From contig JAVBKB010000031.1 of the NCBI GenBank assembly GCA_031554275.1, positions 1 through 14,425 on the forward strand: DNA of 14,425 bases, in the 5' to 3' direction. A model generated the notes under the pieces. The model did not search any database. It was not told the DNA's origin and worked only from the letters and a program-made list of their open reading frames with translations. The translations under genes and the position numbers were made by a program. This DNA comes from JAVBKB01 sp031554275 (GTDB lineage: Bacteria > Bacillota > Bacilli > JARBTR01). Of this stretch, positions 7,637 to 13,664 are shown piece by piece (position 1 is the stretch's first letter; every line of letters begins with the position of its first letter).

Positions 7637-8398
7637 CTATATTTGTGCTGAAATCTCTTGTGCGTATTTCTTCAAGTCTTGGATGCAATCTTCAGCCATT
7701 TCATCAATCATCATCGTGGATGAAACAACGCTAATCGTTCCCATCAAAGCCTCGTCTTGAAATAGTGGTGTAGCAATTGAACTAATCCCAATTGTCACCT
7801 CTTGCCTTTCCATTGAGTACCCACTGTTCTTGATTTCCTCTAGCTCAGTGAGCAGATTTCGCTTATCTAAGATTGTAAATTCGGTATACTTTTCGAAACG
7901 TATTTCGTCAATCAATCGTAACTTCTTGCTTTCTTTCATGAATGCCAGTAAGATTTTCCCGGAAGCAGATGCATGTAATGGACTGAACCTGTGTGCTCTT
8001 GTTGTCATCATATAGTAAGCAGCGTCCGATTCAATTGTTTCAACTGTATGGATTTTGTCATTTGAAATGAATTGTAGGTAAGCTGTAAATTTATATTTCT
8101 CAGCAATTGTATTTAAATAATTTGTAGCAATCCTTTTGATTTTGGCAACCTGGGGAATGTTCGCATGTTTTGCTTTTGTGATAAATAGAGGACCTAGGCT
8201 ATATTTGTTATGCTCTAAATCGTGATAGATATAATCATTATAGACAAGCGTGTTCATAATACCACGAGTTGTATTGATATTGAGATTTAGTTTATGACTG
8301 ATTTCATTCAGTGACAAGGTACTATGATTTTCGTCAAAACAATTGAAAATATCCATTGCACGTTGTACCGACTGAATCAGCCTGACTTGACCATCCAT
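7637..8398 (-). CDS. IclR-family transcriptional regulator
   Basis: 253 residues from ATG at 8398, 6 bases after GGTGG; a GTG three codons earlier lies on that same site and is less likely. A winged helix-turn-helix occupies about residues 10-68 (LSLNEISHKLNLNINTTRGI is the recognition unit). An IclR effector domain spans about 75-250, with the typical PLHASASGKILLAF and GISSIATPLFQ blocks. It is convergent with pxpC and divergent from the symporter gene, so control of both is plausible. The Bacillus subtilis kip operon also contains an IclR regulator, KipR; equivalence is likely but I cannot prove orthology. The ligand is perhaps 5-oxoproline or a related amino acid (inference). Confidence 0.9.
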   Translation of the reverse strand: MDGQVRLIQSVQRAMDIFNCFDENHSTLSLNEISHKLNLNINTTRGIMNTLVYNDYIYHDLEHNKYSLGPLFITKAKHANIPQVAKIKRIATNYLNTIAEKYKFTAYLQFISNDKIHTVETIESDAAYYMMTTRAHRFSPLHASASGKILLAFMKESKKLRLIDEIRFEKYTEFTILDKRNLLTELEEIKNSGYSMERQEVTIGISSIATPLFQDEALMGTISVVSSTMMIDEMAEDCIQDLKKYAQEISAQI

Positions 8399-8431
8399 TA
8401 TTTCCACCGTCTTTTGATATTGATTTCCTTG

Positions 8432-8460
8432 AGTGTAAACGATTGAGGTGTTTTTTTCAA
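8432..8460 (-). promoter_or_regulatory. SigA-type promoter of the iclR-type gene
   Basis: On the minus strand TTGAAA (8460-8455), a 17-base spacer, then TACACT (8437-8432). A start about 7 bases on leaves a leader of about 27 nt to the ATG at 8398. Confidence 0.6.
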
Positions 8461-8463
8461 CTA

Positions 8464-8481
8464 CAGATTGCCCAATATCTG
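8464..8481. promoter_or_regulatory. Palindrome between the divergent promoters, candidate IclR-type operator
   Basis: CAGATTGCCCAATATCTG has outer arms CAGAT/ATCTG and inner arms ATTG/CAAT. It begins 4 bases upstream of the regulator's -35 and lies 29 bases before the symporter's -35. Its length and place suit an IclR operator controlling both directions. No equal copy was found at pxpA or pxpB. Confidence 0.45.
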
Positions 8482-8509
8482 TTTCGTTTTTTTTTGTTAA
8501 AAAAATCTC

Positions 8510-8538
8510 TTTTCAATATTCTGGGATTATGCTATGAT
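8510..8538 (+). promoter_or_regulatory. Extended -10 promoter of the AGCS symporter gene
   Basis: TTTTCA (4 of 6 to consensus), a 17-base spacer, and TATGAT preceded by TGC, an extended -10. A transcript from here has a leader of about 210 nt, unusually long for this window. Confidence 0.55.
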
Positions 8539-8644
8539 TACATGGCAGTGATTGTGACGACAATGTAGTGATGAATAGTATTCCAATTTACAAATTTTCT
8601 TGATTTACAGGAATATTTTTATCGCTATTTATTTTGTCCTAGTA

Positions 8645-8724
8645 GGAGTAGGGGCAGTCTTCGAGAACAGATGAATGGTTCGGCAATTATAACTACTCCC
8701 AAACTAATCTAGATTAAAAGTTTG
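8645..8724 (+). promoter_or_regulatory. Structured 5' leader of the symporter gene, class unknown
   Basis: GGAGTAG (8645-8651) pairs with CTACTCC (8693-8699), enclosing a smaller GAAC/GTTC stem. Directly after it CAAACTAATCT (8700-8710) pairs with AGATT and AGTTTG (8711-8724) with a 3-base bulge. The second hairpin is followed by a weak T-stretch and then by the ribosome binding site. This looks like a regulatory leader. I could not match it to the glycine riboswitch, which often precedes AGCS genes, nor to any other class I know. Confidence 0.4.
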
Positions 8725-8755
8725 AGATTTTAAATTACTTTAATGAGGTGAAGAA

Positions 8756-10177
8756 ATGCAACAAGAGTTAACAGATTTAATAGGAAAGATTAATGACGAT
8801 TATCTATGGTTCTATATTGGCTTGCCAGTATTGATTCTTTTTGGCGTCTACTTTTCAATTAGAACGAATTTCGTTCAATTTAGAATGTTGAGAGAAATGG
8901 TTCGGGTAATATTTGAGAAGAATGACAATAAGAAAGGCGTCACTCCGTTTCAGGCATTTTGCATTAGTATGGCGGCTCGTGTGGGAACAGGAAATATTGC
9001 TGGAATCGCGTTGGCAATTGGTATTGGTGGTCCTGGTGCTGTCTTCTGGATGTGGATTGTCGCAATTTTCGGATCTGCAACAGGATTTATTGAGAATACA
9101 TTAGCTCAGATCTACAAGATAAAAGATGGTGACGGATATCGTGGTGGTCCAGCTTATTACATGAGGCAGGGCTTGAACTCACGTTGGATGAGCGTTCTAT
9201 TTTCAGTATTAATTATTATTACATTTGGACTTGTATTCAATTCAGTGCAATCAAATACAATTGCGGAAGTTTTCAACGACAAATTTGGTATCGATCGAAC
9301 TTTGATTGGTCTTGTAATAGCATTCTTATTTGCACTCATTATTTTTGGTGGTGTGAAAAGAATTGCCGTTGCAACTGAAAAGTTTGTCATTATTAAAGCA
9401 GGAACATATCTATTGTTAGGCTTGATCGTCATTGTTACCCATATTTCTGATATGCCTTCAGTGTTTGCCTTGATCTTTGAACATGCATTTGGCTTAAAGG
9501 AAATTGCAGGTGGAACATTTGGCGGTATGATTTTGATTGGTGTTAAACGAGGTCTATTCTCCAATGAAGCTGGTTTGGGAAGTGCGCCAAATGCTGCCGC
9601 AACAGCAGAAACAAGTCATCCAGTGAAACAAGGTCTACTTCAGGCATTTGGTGTATTGACTGACACATTACTAATCTGTACTACAACTGCCATTATCGTC
9701 CTACTCTCTGATGCTTGGAAAACAGGTGAAGCGAATGGGATCAATTTAACGAGAACATCGATCACAGCTGAACTTGGAGAATGGGCAGGACTCTTGTTAA
9801 CGATCCTAGTATTCTTATTCGCATTTAGTACGCTTATCGGGAACTATTATTATGGTGAAACTAACATTGAATTTTTGAAGAAGAGCAAGCCGTTGCTGTA
9901 TGTCTATAGATTCGCCGTATTGGCGATGATTGTTTTTGGCTCAACAGCGAAAATGCTACTAGTATGGAGTCTAGCGGACTTGTTTAGTTGTTTAATGGCA
10001 CTGGTCAACCTAGCAGCTGTGCTATTGCTTTCTAACAAAGCAATTGCAGCACTTAAAGACTACCAGCGACAGAAAAAGGCAGGGAAAAACCCAGTCTTCT
10101 ACAGAGACAGCATTCCTGGACTGGAGAATGTTGAGTGTTGGGAACGACCAGCTGGATCTAAGGAAAAGACCGTGTAA
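8756..10177 (+). CDS. AGCS-family sodium:amino-acid (alanine/glycine-type) symporter
   Basis: 473 residues, ATG preceded by GAGGTGA. Cytoplasmic-membrane carrier with about ten to eleven hydrophobic segments. The family signatures are AARVGTGNIAGIALAIG and GGPGAVFWMW (73-100) and RGLFSNEAGLGSAPNAAAT (265-283), which shape the substrate and sodium site. AGCS members carry alanine, glycine, serine or glutamine with Na+ or H+; the Bacillus AlsT member is linked to glutamine. Divergent from the IclR-type gene and facing away from the pxp genes, so glutamate-family amino acid exchange is a reasonable idea, not shown. The hydrophilic C-terminal tail (about 440-473) is ordinary. A strong terminator follows in 15 bases. 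Confidence 0.95.
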   Translation: MQQELTDLIGKINDDYLWFYIGLPVLILFGVYFSIRTNFVQFRMLREMVRVIFEKNDNKKGVTPFQAFCISMAARVGTGNIAGIALAIGIGGPGAVFWMWIVAIFGSATGFIENTLAQIYKIKDGDGYRGGPAYYMRQGLNSRWMSVLFSVLIIITFGLVFNSVQSNTIAEVFNDKFGIDRTLIGLVIAFLFALIIFGGVKRIAVATEKFVIIKAGTYLLLGLIVIVTHISDMPSVFALIFEHAFGLKEIAGGTFGGMILIGVKRGLFSNEAGLGSAPNAAATAETSHPVKQGLLQAFGVLTDTLLICTTTAIIVLLSDAWKTGEANGINLTRTSITAELGEWAGLLLTILVFLFAFSTLIGNYYYGETNIEFLKKSKPLLYVYRFAVLAMIVFGSTAKMLLVWSLADLFSCLMALVNLAAVLLLSNKAIAALKDYQRQKKAGKNPVFYRDSIPGLENVECWERPAGSKEKTV

Positions 10178-10192
10178 GGTATTCGTAGTTAT

Positions 10193-10246
10193 AAAAGCTA
10201 TTGGAAAGATGAGCTTATTACTCTCATCTACATCCAATAGCTTTTT
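10193..10246 (+). terminator. Strong terminator after the symporter gene
   Basis: AAAAGCTATTGGA pairs with TCCAATAGCTTTT (13 bp), with an inner stem GATGAG/CTCATC, ending in a T5 run. The A-run in the left arm would also allow minus-strand action, though no minus-strand gene ends here. The rest of 10250-10447 shows no gene. Confidence 0.9.
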
Positions 10247-10447
10247 ATATGGTTACTTTTGATTATATTAATATATTCTTACTATGAGTAATGAAGTCTT
10301 TTGGTCAATGAAGTTTTTAGTTCTGGGTTATAAAATTTCATGTCGAATTACAATGATTGAATTATCGGGTTGAGGATCTTTAAAAGTAGGTTCGGTATGG
10401 AATTTGTCGATTTGACCTGATTTGTTGAAACAAATAGTATCTTGTGT

Positions 10448-10476
10448 TGTAACTTTTCTTGACTAAATACAACTTT
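10448..10476 (+). promoter_or_regulatory. ECF-type promoter, copy A (before the 80-residue protein)
   Basis: TGTAAC (10448-10453), exactly 16 bases, then CAACTTT (10470-10476). TGTAAC is the -35 box known for SigX/SigV-like ECF factors; their usual -10 is CGAC, here CAAC. The same arrangement recurs twice downstream. A start near 10483 gives a leader of about 100 nt. Confidence 0.65.
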
Positions 10477-10580
10477 AACTGTGAATAACTTTTTTATAAA
10501 GAGATAACTTGACAAAATTAGTGTAACGAACAGCTGAAAAAAATAATTTACTCATAATTCATTACAAGGGAGGATTTGTT

Positions 10581-10823
10581 TTGGGGGATAAATATATAAA
10601 AACTCCATCTGATATGTCTGTGCTGCACTTGCAAGATTCATCTTTATCGCAAGATTACGAATTTGACATATTAATAAAACATGTAATATCAATAATTATT
10701 GAAAGTAATTGTTCGGCTCTCAAAAAAGAGCTGTTGTGGGAAACGATCCTGAGAAGAATTGAATCAGAAAAAGATTCTGAGAAAAATCGCTTACCCAGTC
10801 ATGTAGCGCAAAATAAAGACTAG
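10581..10823 (+). CDS. Small protein of unknown function, predicted ECF target
   Basis: 80 residues from TTG at 10581, 7 bases after AAGGGAGG, a strong site that argues for a real gene. No signal peptide. A mildly hydrophobic helix (about residues 30-41, LIKHVISIIIES) is followed by a charged helical part (KKELLWETILRRIESEKDSEK). Cytoplasmic location is likely; family not recognised. It lies between ECF promoter copy A and the sigma gene, so it may be an accessory regulator or an early target. A frameshifted relative sits at 13317-13654, just before a surface-protein gene, matching at Y-x-K...PS, D-x-x-F...L-x-K and E-x-x-CS. Confidence 0.7.
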   Translation: MGDKYIKTPSDMSVLHLQDSSLSQDYEFDILIKHVISIIIESNCSALKKELLWETILRRIESEKDSEKNRLPSHVAQNKD

Positions 10824-11194
10824 CAGCCTTATTTCGATTTCCAATTGAAGTAGAGTTGCTTAATTTTTTTGAAATATTTTATATTGGAAAAATAGATAAT
10901 TTCCCGAGGTAAGTCACGAGTCTAAGCCCCGTTTGGCTACTTATTCCCCAAGGAGGGCTTTTGTAGTTAGGGTGCTGGATGGTTTAATGTACTTATATAA
11001 TGGTAATTCATGGGGTATTGATATGCTTAGATCAATGGAATAGACATTTTATCTGGAAAAAACTAACGAATAATCTCGATTTACAATAATTACTAAAACC
11101 AAATCTGTCTAAATGCGTTACAATGGATCGTGTTCAATAAAAGAGAAAGATTTTCTACGACATTATATTTTATTTTTAAAAAATGGCTTATTAT
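10824..11194 (+). other. Intergenic stretch with a possible structured RNA element
   Basis: No gene seen. Within 10913-10962 two foldings compete: TAAGT/ACTTA with AGCC/GGCT inside, or AAGCCC (10924-10929) with GGGCTT (10955-10960) followed by TTTTG, a terminator-like form. AAGGAGG lies in the second hairpin but the following TTG meets a stop at once. A TATAAT box (10996-11001) lacks a -35. It could be the transcript end of the small gene or an attenuator; unclear. Confidence 0.35.
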
Positions 11195-11223
11195 TGTAAC
11201 TTTTTTCGACAAAACTCAACTAT
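11195..11223 (+). promoter_or_regulatory. ECF-type promoter, copy B (before the sigma gene; likely autoregulation)
   Basis: TGTAAC (11195-11200), 16 bases, CAACTAT (11217-11223). The spacer shares TTTT and GAC-AAA with the other copies. A start near 11229 leaves about 30 nt to the TTG at 11259 and places the ribosome site inside the transcript. Sits where a self-activating ECF gene would have its promoter. Confidence 0.7.
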
Positions 11224-11258
11224 TTGGGTACAGAGACTGTTTGAAAGGAGTGGTTTGC

Positions 11259-12515
11259 TTGGAGAAAGCTGAAATAATCTCACTTGTGAAAAAAGTAAAA
11301 GAAAATGAGGAAGGTGCATTTAGCGAATTGTACAATGAAATGTCTGGTTGGATATATCATTATGCATATAGTATCCTACGTGATGATAATGACACTTCTG
11401 ATGTAGTACAAGACGTCTTTGTTCAGATATATTCTAATATTCATATGCTGAAGGATGATCGGGCGTTTGTAGCATGGTCAAAGAAAATTGTGTTCTACAA
11501 ATGTTCTGCAATACTTCGAGAAAGATATAAGCAAAGGGTAAATTTGGTAACAAGCTTCGATGAAGACCTTCTCAGGGAGGAGCGTTCAGATTTTCTTCCA
11601 GAGGAAAGACTTTTCAAAAAAGAATCTCATGTGGAGCTTTCTAAATTGATTGCTGGACTTTCTGATGAAACACAACACATCATTTCCTTATTTTATTATT
11701 GGGATGTGTCAACCAAGGAAATCGCTGAGCTTTTAAATATTTCTGATGGAGCAGTAAGGGTGAAGCTCTTACGTGCTAGAGCGCGTTTAAAAGAAAAGAT
11801 AAAGAGTATAAGTTTACAAGACAATTATAAGAAAGACATGGCATTATTCCCGCCTGCCCTTTGGTCATTGATTTACCAAACAGATTCTGGGGGATCCTGG
11901 TCACTTGCAGGTAAGGAGCAAATTTGGAATGCTGTTCAGAAAGCTTTGGATAACGGCACGACTGTAGGTGCTACTACTTCAACTGCCGGATTTATGAAGT
12001 TAACAGTTACCAAGATTACTAACTCACTTCTTTCAACAAAACTTATCGCTGTTGTTTTGGTAGCTACCGTTGGTACGGGAATCTCAGCTGGATTCATCAT
12101 GAATGGCACTGAGTCGCCCACTTCAATTTCAGAAAATCTGAATCCATCAAACCAACTAGCAGTACGGCAGGCGGTCAATCCTCCAATAATAGTCGAGGGT
12201 CTCGAGCGATTTGTCGGAAAAGAGGATGCGGCGGAAATCAGATTATTAACAAATCCCTCGACTAATCAATACAAACAATTCATTCAAATTGCAGAACGGA
12301 ATCAAATTACTCGGAATAATTATTTTATTGATGAAAGTCGAATAATGTATGTCCTCTATACACTTGATCTAGAGGGAAAGAGACTGTTGATCATCACTAA
12401 ATACCATGCTGATAAAGATATCTGGGTTTTGCGATACCAGATTGAAGATGCCTCAAATGCAGTGCCAGAACCAGATCAATTGGTTACCCGGTTCAAAGAA
12501 GCGACAAATAAGTAA
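11259..12515 (+). CDS. ECF-type sigma factor with C-terminal membrane and outside domain
   Basis: 418 residues from TTG at 11259, 8 bases after GAAAGGAG. An ATG-type start 43 codons upstream in the same frame would lie before promoter copy B and encode non-sigma sequence, so it is rejected. Sigma region 2 spans about residues 20-92 and region 4 about 125-182, with the helix-turn-helix TKEIAELLNISDGAVRVKLLR at 152-172 region. ECF factors usually end near here (about 180). This one goes on: a soluble linker, a transmembrane segment near 260-281 (STKLIAVVLVATVGTG...), and an outside domain to residue 418. Sensor and sigma factor are thus one chain, with no separate anti-sigma gene visible. Release by proteolysis or conformational control is inference. 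Related sigma factors with C-terminal extensions exist in Bacillales; this extracellular domain I do not recognise. Confidence 0.88.
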   Translation: MEKAEIISLVKKVKENEEGAFSELYNEMSGWIYHYAYSILRDDNDTSDVVQDVFVQIYSNIHMLKDDRAFVAWSKKIVFYKCSAILRERYKQRVNLVTSFDEDLLREERSDFLPEERLFKKESHVELSKLIAGLSDETQHIISLFYYWDVSTKEIAELLNISDGAVRVKLLRARARLKEKIKSISLQDNYKKDMALFPPALWSLIYQTDSGGSWSLAGKEQIWNAVQKALDNGTTVGATTSTAGFMKLTVTKITNSLLSTKLIAVVLVATVGTGISAGFIMNGTESPTSISENLNPSNQLAVRQAVNPPIIVEGLERFVGKEDAAEIRLLTNPSTNQYKQFIQIAERNQITRNNYFIDESRIMYVLYTLDLEGKRLLIITKYHADKDIWVLRYQIEDASNAVPEPDQLVTRFKEATNK

Positions 12516-12629
12516 TAAAAAACTGGCTGTGTCCTCAAGAACTCGAAATATTATTATGACAGCTAAATTATCAGAAACCCTGAATGGTCAACAGGATTAA
12601 GCGAAGAAGCTGGACCTGATTTCTTCAAC

Positions 12630-12665
12630 CTTGAATATCAAGGAAAGAGGTTTCTGATGATTTGA
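12630..12665 (+). pseudogene. Possible scrap of the C-terminal domain of another sigma gene
   Basis: The frame reads LEYQGKRFLMI-stop, against LDLEGKRLLII in the outside domain of the intact sigma factor (coded at 12363-12395): 6 of 11 residues identical and the rest mostly conservative, about 21 of 33 bases alike. Similarity fades on both sides. It is short, so chance cannot be excluded; the neighbouring N-terminal scrap makes it more believable. The surrounding 12516-12774 holds nothing else I can support. Confidence 0.35.
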
Positions 12666-12774
12666 GTTTCGAGCACATTCATATTGAAAATCAACACTTT
12701 CTTGGTACACAGCCTAAATATTAATGGGTATTTATTTTGCTGGAATTAGATTTGTTCCACCTTTTCGAATCTGA

Positions 12775-12803
12775 TGTAACATTTTTCTACAAAAAGCAAC
12801 TTT
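12775..12803 (+). promoter_or_regulatory. ECF-type promoter, copy C (before the sigma remnant)
   Basis: TGTAAC (12775-12780), 16 bases, CAACTTT (12797-12803). The similarity to copy B continues through the leader into the decayed coding start, as expected for a duplicated promoter-plus-gene. It may still fire; no intact gene follows until 13665. Confidence 0.65.
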
Positions 12804-12823
12804 ATATTTGTAGGGTGACTCGT

Positions 12824-12874
12824 TTGGAAAATGCCGATGTCATCACTCTAGTGAAAAAAGAAAGGAGGATTTAA
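12824..12874 (+). pseudogene. N-terminal remnant of a second ECF sigma gene
   Basis: TTG start, then MENADVITLVKKERRI-stop, against MEKAEIISLVKKVKENEEG in the intact sigma factor; the DNA upstream, including promoter copy C, also aligns. After about 12 codons homology stops abruptly and Ig-like coding sequence begins in another frame, so the body of the gene was deleted. Start codon and distance from the -10 match those of the intact copy. Confidence 0.75.
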
Positions 12875-12947
12875 TGAAACTGTTGGTAATGGAACAAAAG
12901 TAACAACAACAGTTAACCCAGATGGTACATGGACTATGTCAGAGTGA
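12861..12947 (+). pseudogene. Fragment of a bacterial Ig-like surface domain
   Basis: In the frame one base off from the sigma scrap, the sequence reads NETVGNGTKVTTT then VNPDGTWTMSE-stop. Alternating Thr/Val strands ending in NPDGTW are typical of Ig-like repeat domains of exported Bacillota surface proteins. No start or signal peptide belongs to it, and it joins the sigma scrap with a few bases of overlap, which looks like a deletion junction between two genes. Confidence 0.55.
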
Positions 12948-13004
12948 TTTACCACAAGTGCATTTTTCTCATGATGAAACTAACAGCGTCAAGTAAGAAC
13001 CGCA

Positions 13005-13316
13005 ATGAAATATAAGATCGATATTTTGACTGCAGGACTTAGGGATGCTCCATTTGCTGTATGGTTTAATCAAGTAACAAGTTTATAAGATTTCAGGATA
13101 AATAGTAGTGTTGAGCATTCGAACAATAGGAGTCACAGATTGGTTCAAAGCAATGGTACGACCATTTGTTGGACATTGGTAGCAAACAAAATTACCTGGG
13201 TAGCAGGTATTGTTCAAATGTTGAGCAAATGTACTTGTTTGGATCTTTCAGTCTATATTGGGACAGTAATTATTTGTCTAGTTTCAAAGAGTCTTAAATT
13301 AATGATATTAGAATCA
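13005..13316 (+). pseudogene. Degenerate coding-like stretch, origin unclear
   Basis: Protein-like segments occur in different frames. One runs from ATG 13005 (MKYKIDILTAGLRDAPFAVW...) to a TAA at 13086 and then reopens in the same frame. Another, two bases off, reads SKQWYDHLLDIGSKQ and continues to a stop near 13280. No ribosome binding site precedes any of them. The composition (aromatic, Asn, Ser) suggests remains of an exported protein; no family can be named. Confidence 0.35.
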
Positions 13317-13654
13317 ATGTATTTGAAAAAAGAGAGTCCATCAATTGCGGACATTAATATAGACATTGAACAACAAAAACGGATTCAAGAGGATGTACAG
13401 TTTGAACAACTCTTGAAAGTGATGGTTACATTCTATGTCGAAAATTACTGTTCAATTCGTAGAGGATCTAATGCGGGAAGGATTCAAAGAAAGACTACTA
13501 TCTTTGCAAGACTTGGAGATGGAATTCTAATAGACAAGAAATGCAGTGACGCAGAACACTGCTGAAAACACATTTAAGTGAAAATCTGCCTTATATTCTT
13601 TCAAAGGAAACACTCGCTAGAAATATAGTTAAAAATTTCTTACAAGAGCTTTAG
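13317..13654 (+). pseudogene. Frameshifted relative of the 80-residue protein
   Basis: Three consecutive frames each carry a plausible part: YLKKESPSIADIN to FYVENYCS (13320-13454), then VEDLMREGFKERLLSLQDLE one base off (ending 13530), then LLKTHLSENLPYILSKETLA two bases off, ending at TAG 13652-13654. The first part aligns loosely with the protein encoded at 10581 (about 7 identities in 24 plus many similar residues). The final stop overlaps the AGGAGG of the next gene, a normal operon spacing, so an intact ancestor probably preceded the surface-protein gene. Two frameshifts plus an in-frame TGA (13547) make this a pseudogene unless the sequence has errors. Confidence 0.45.
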
Positions 13655-13664
13655 GAGGAAAAAT

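Noticed and set aside
8542..8568. Eight-codon leader peptide before the symporter
   Set aside because: No ribosome site and no run of a regulatory amino acid; the start would be only about 4 bases after the -10 box, before transcription begins.
8539..8755. Glycine riboswitch before the AGCS gene
   Set aside because: The conserved glycine-aptamer core motifs are not visible, despite the usual association with this transporter family.
10523..10528. Fourth TGTAAC box
   Set aside because: No CAACT or CGAC follows at 15-17 bases.
11130..11258. Upstream extension of the sigma factor
   Set aside because: It lies across ECF promoter copy B and has no ribosome site; the TTG at 11259 fits both the family start and the remnant copy.
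13140..13565. 141-codon open frame taken as one intact gene
   Set aside because: No ribosome site; coding-like character moves between frames, and only the part after about 13317 resembles a known neighbour.
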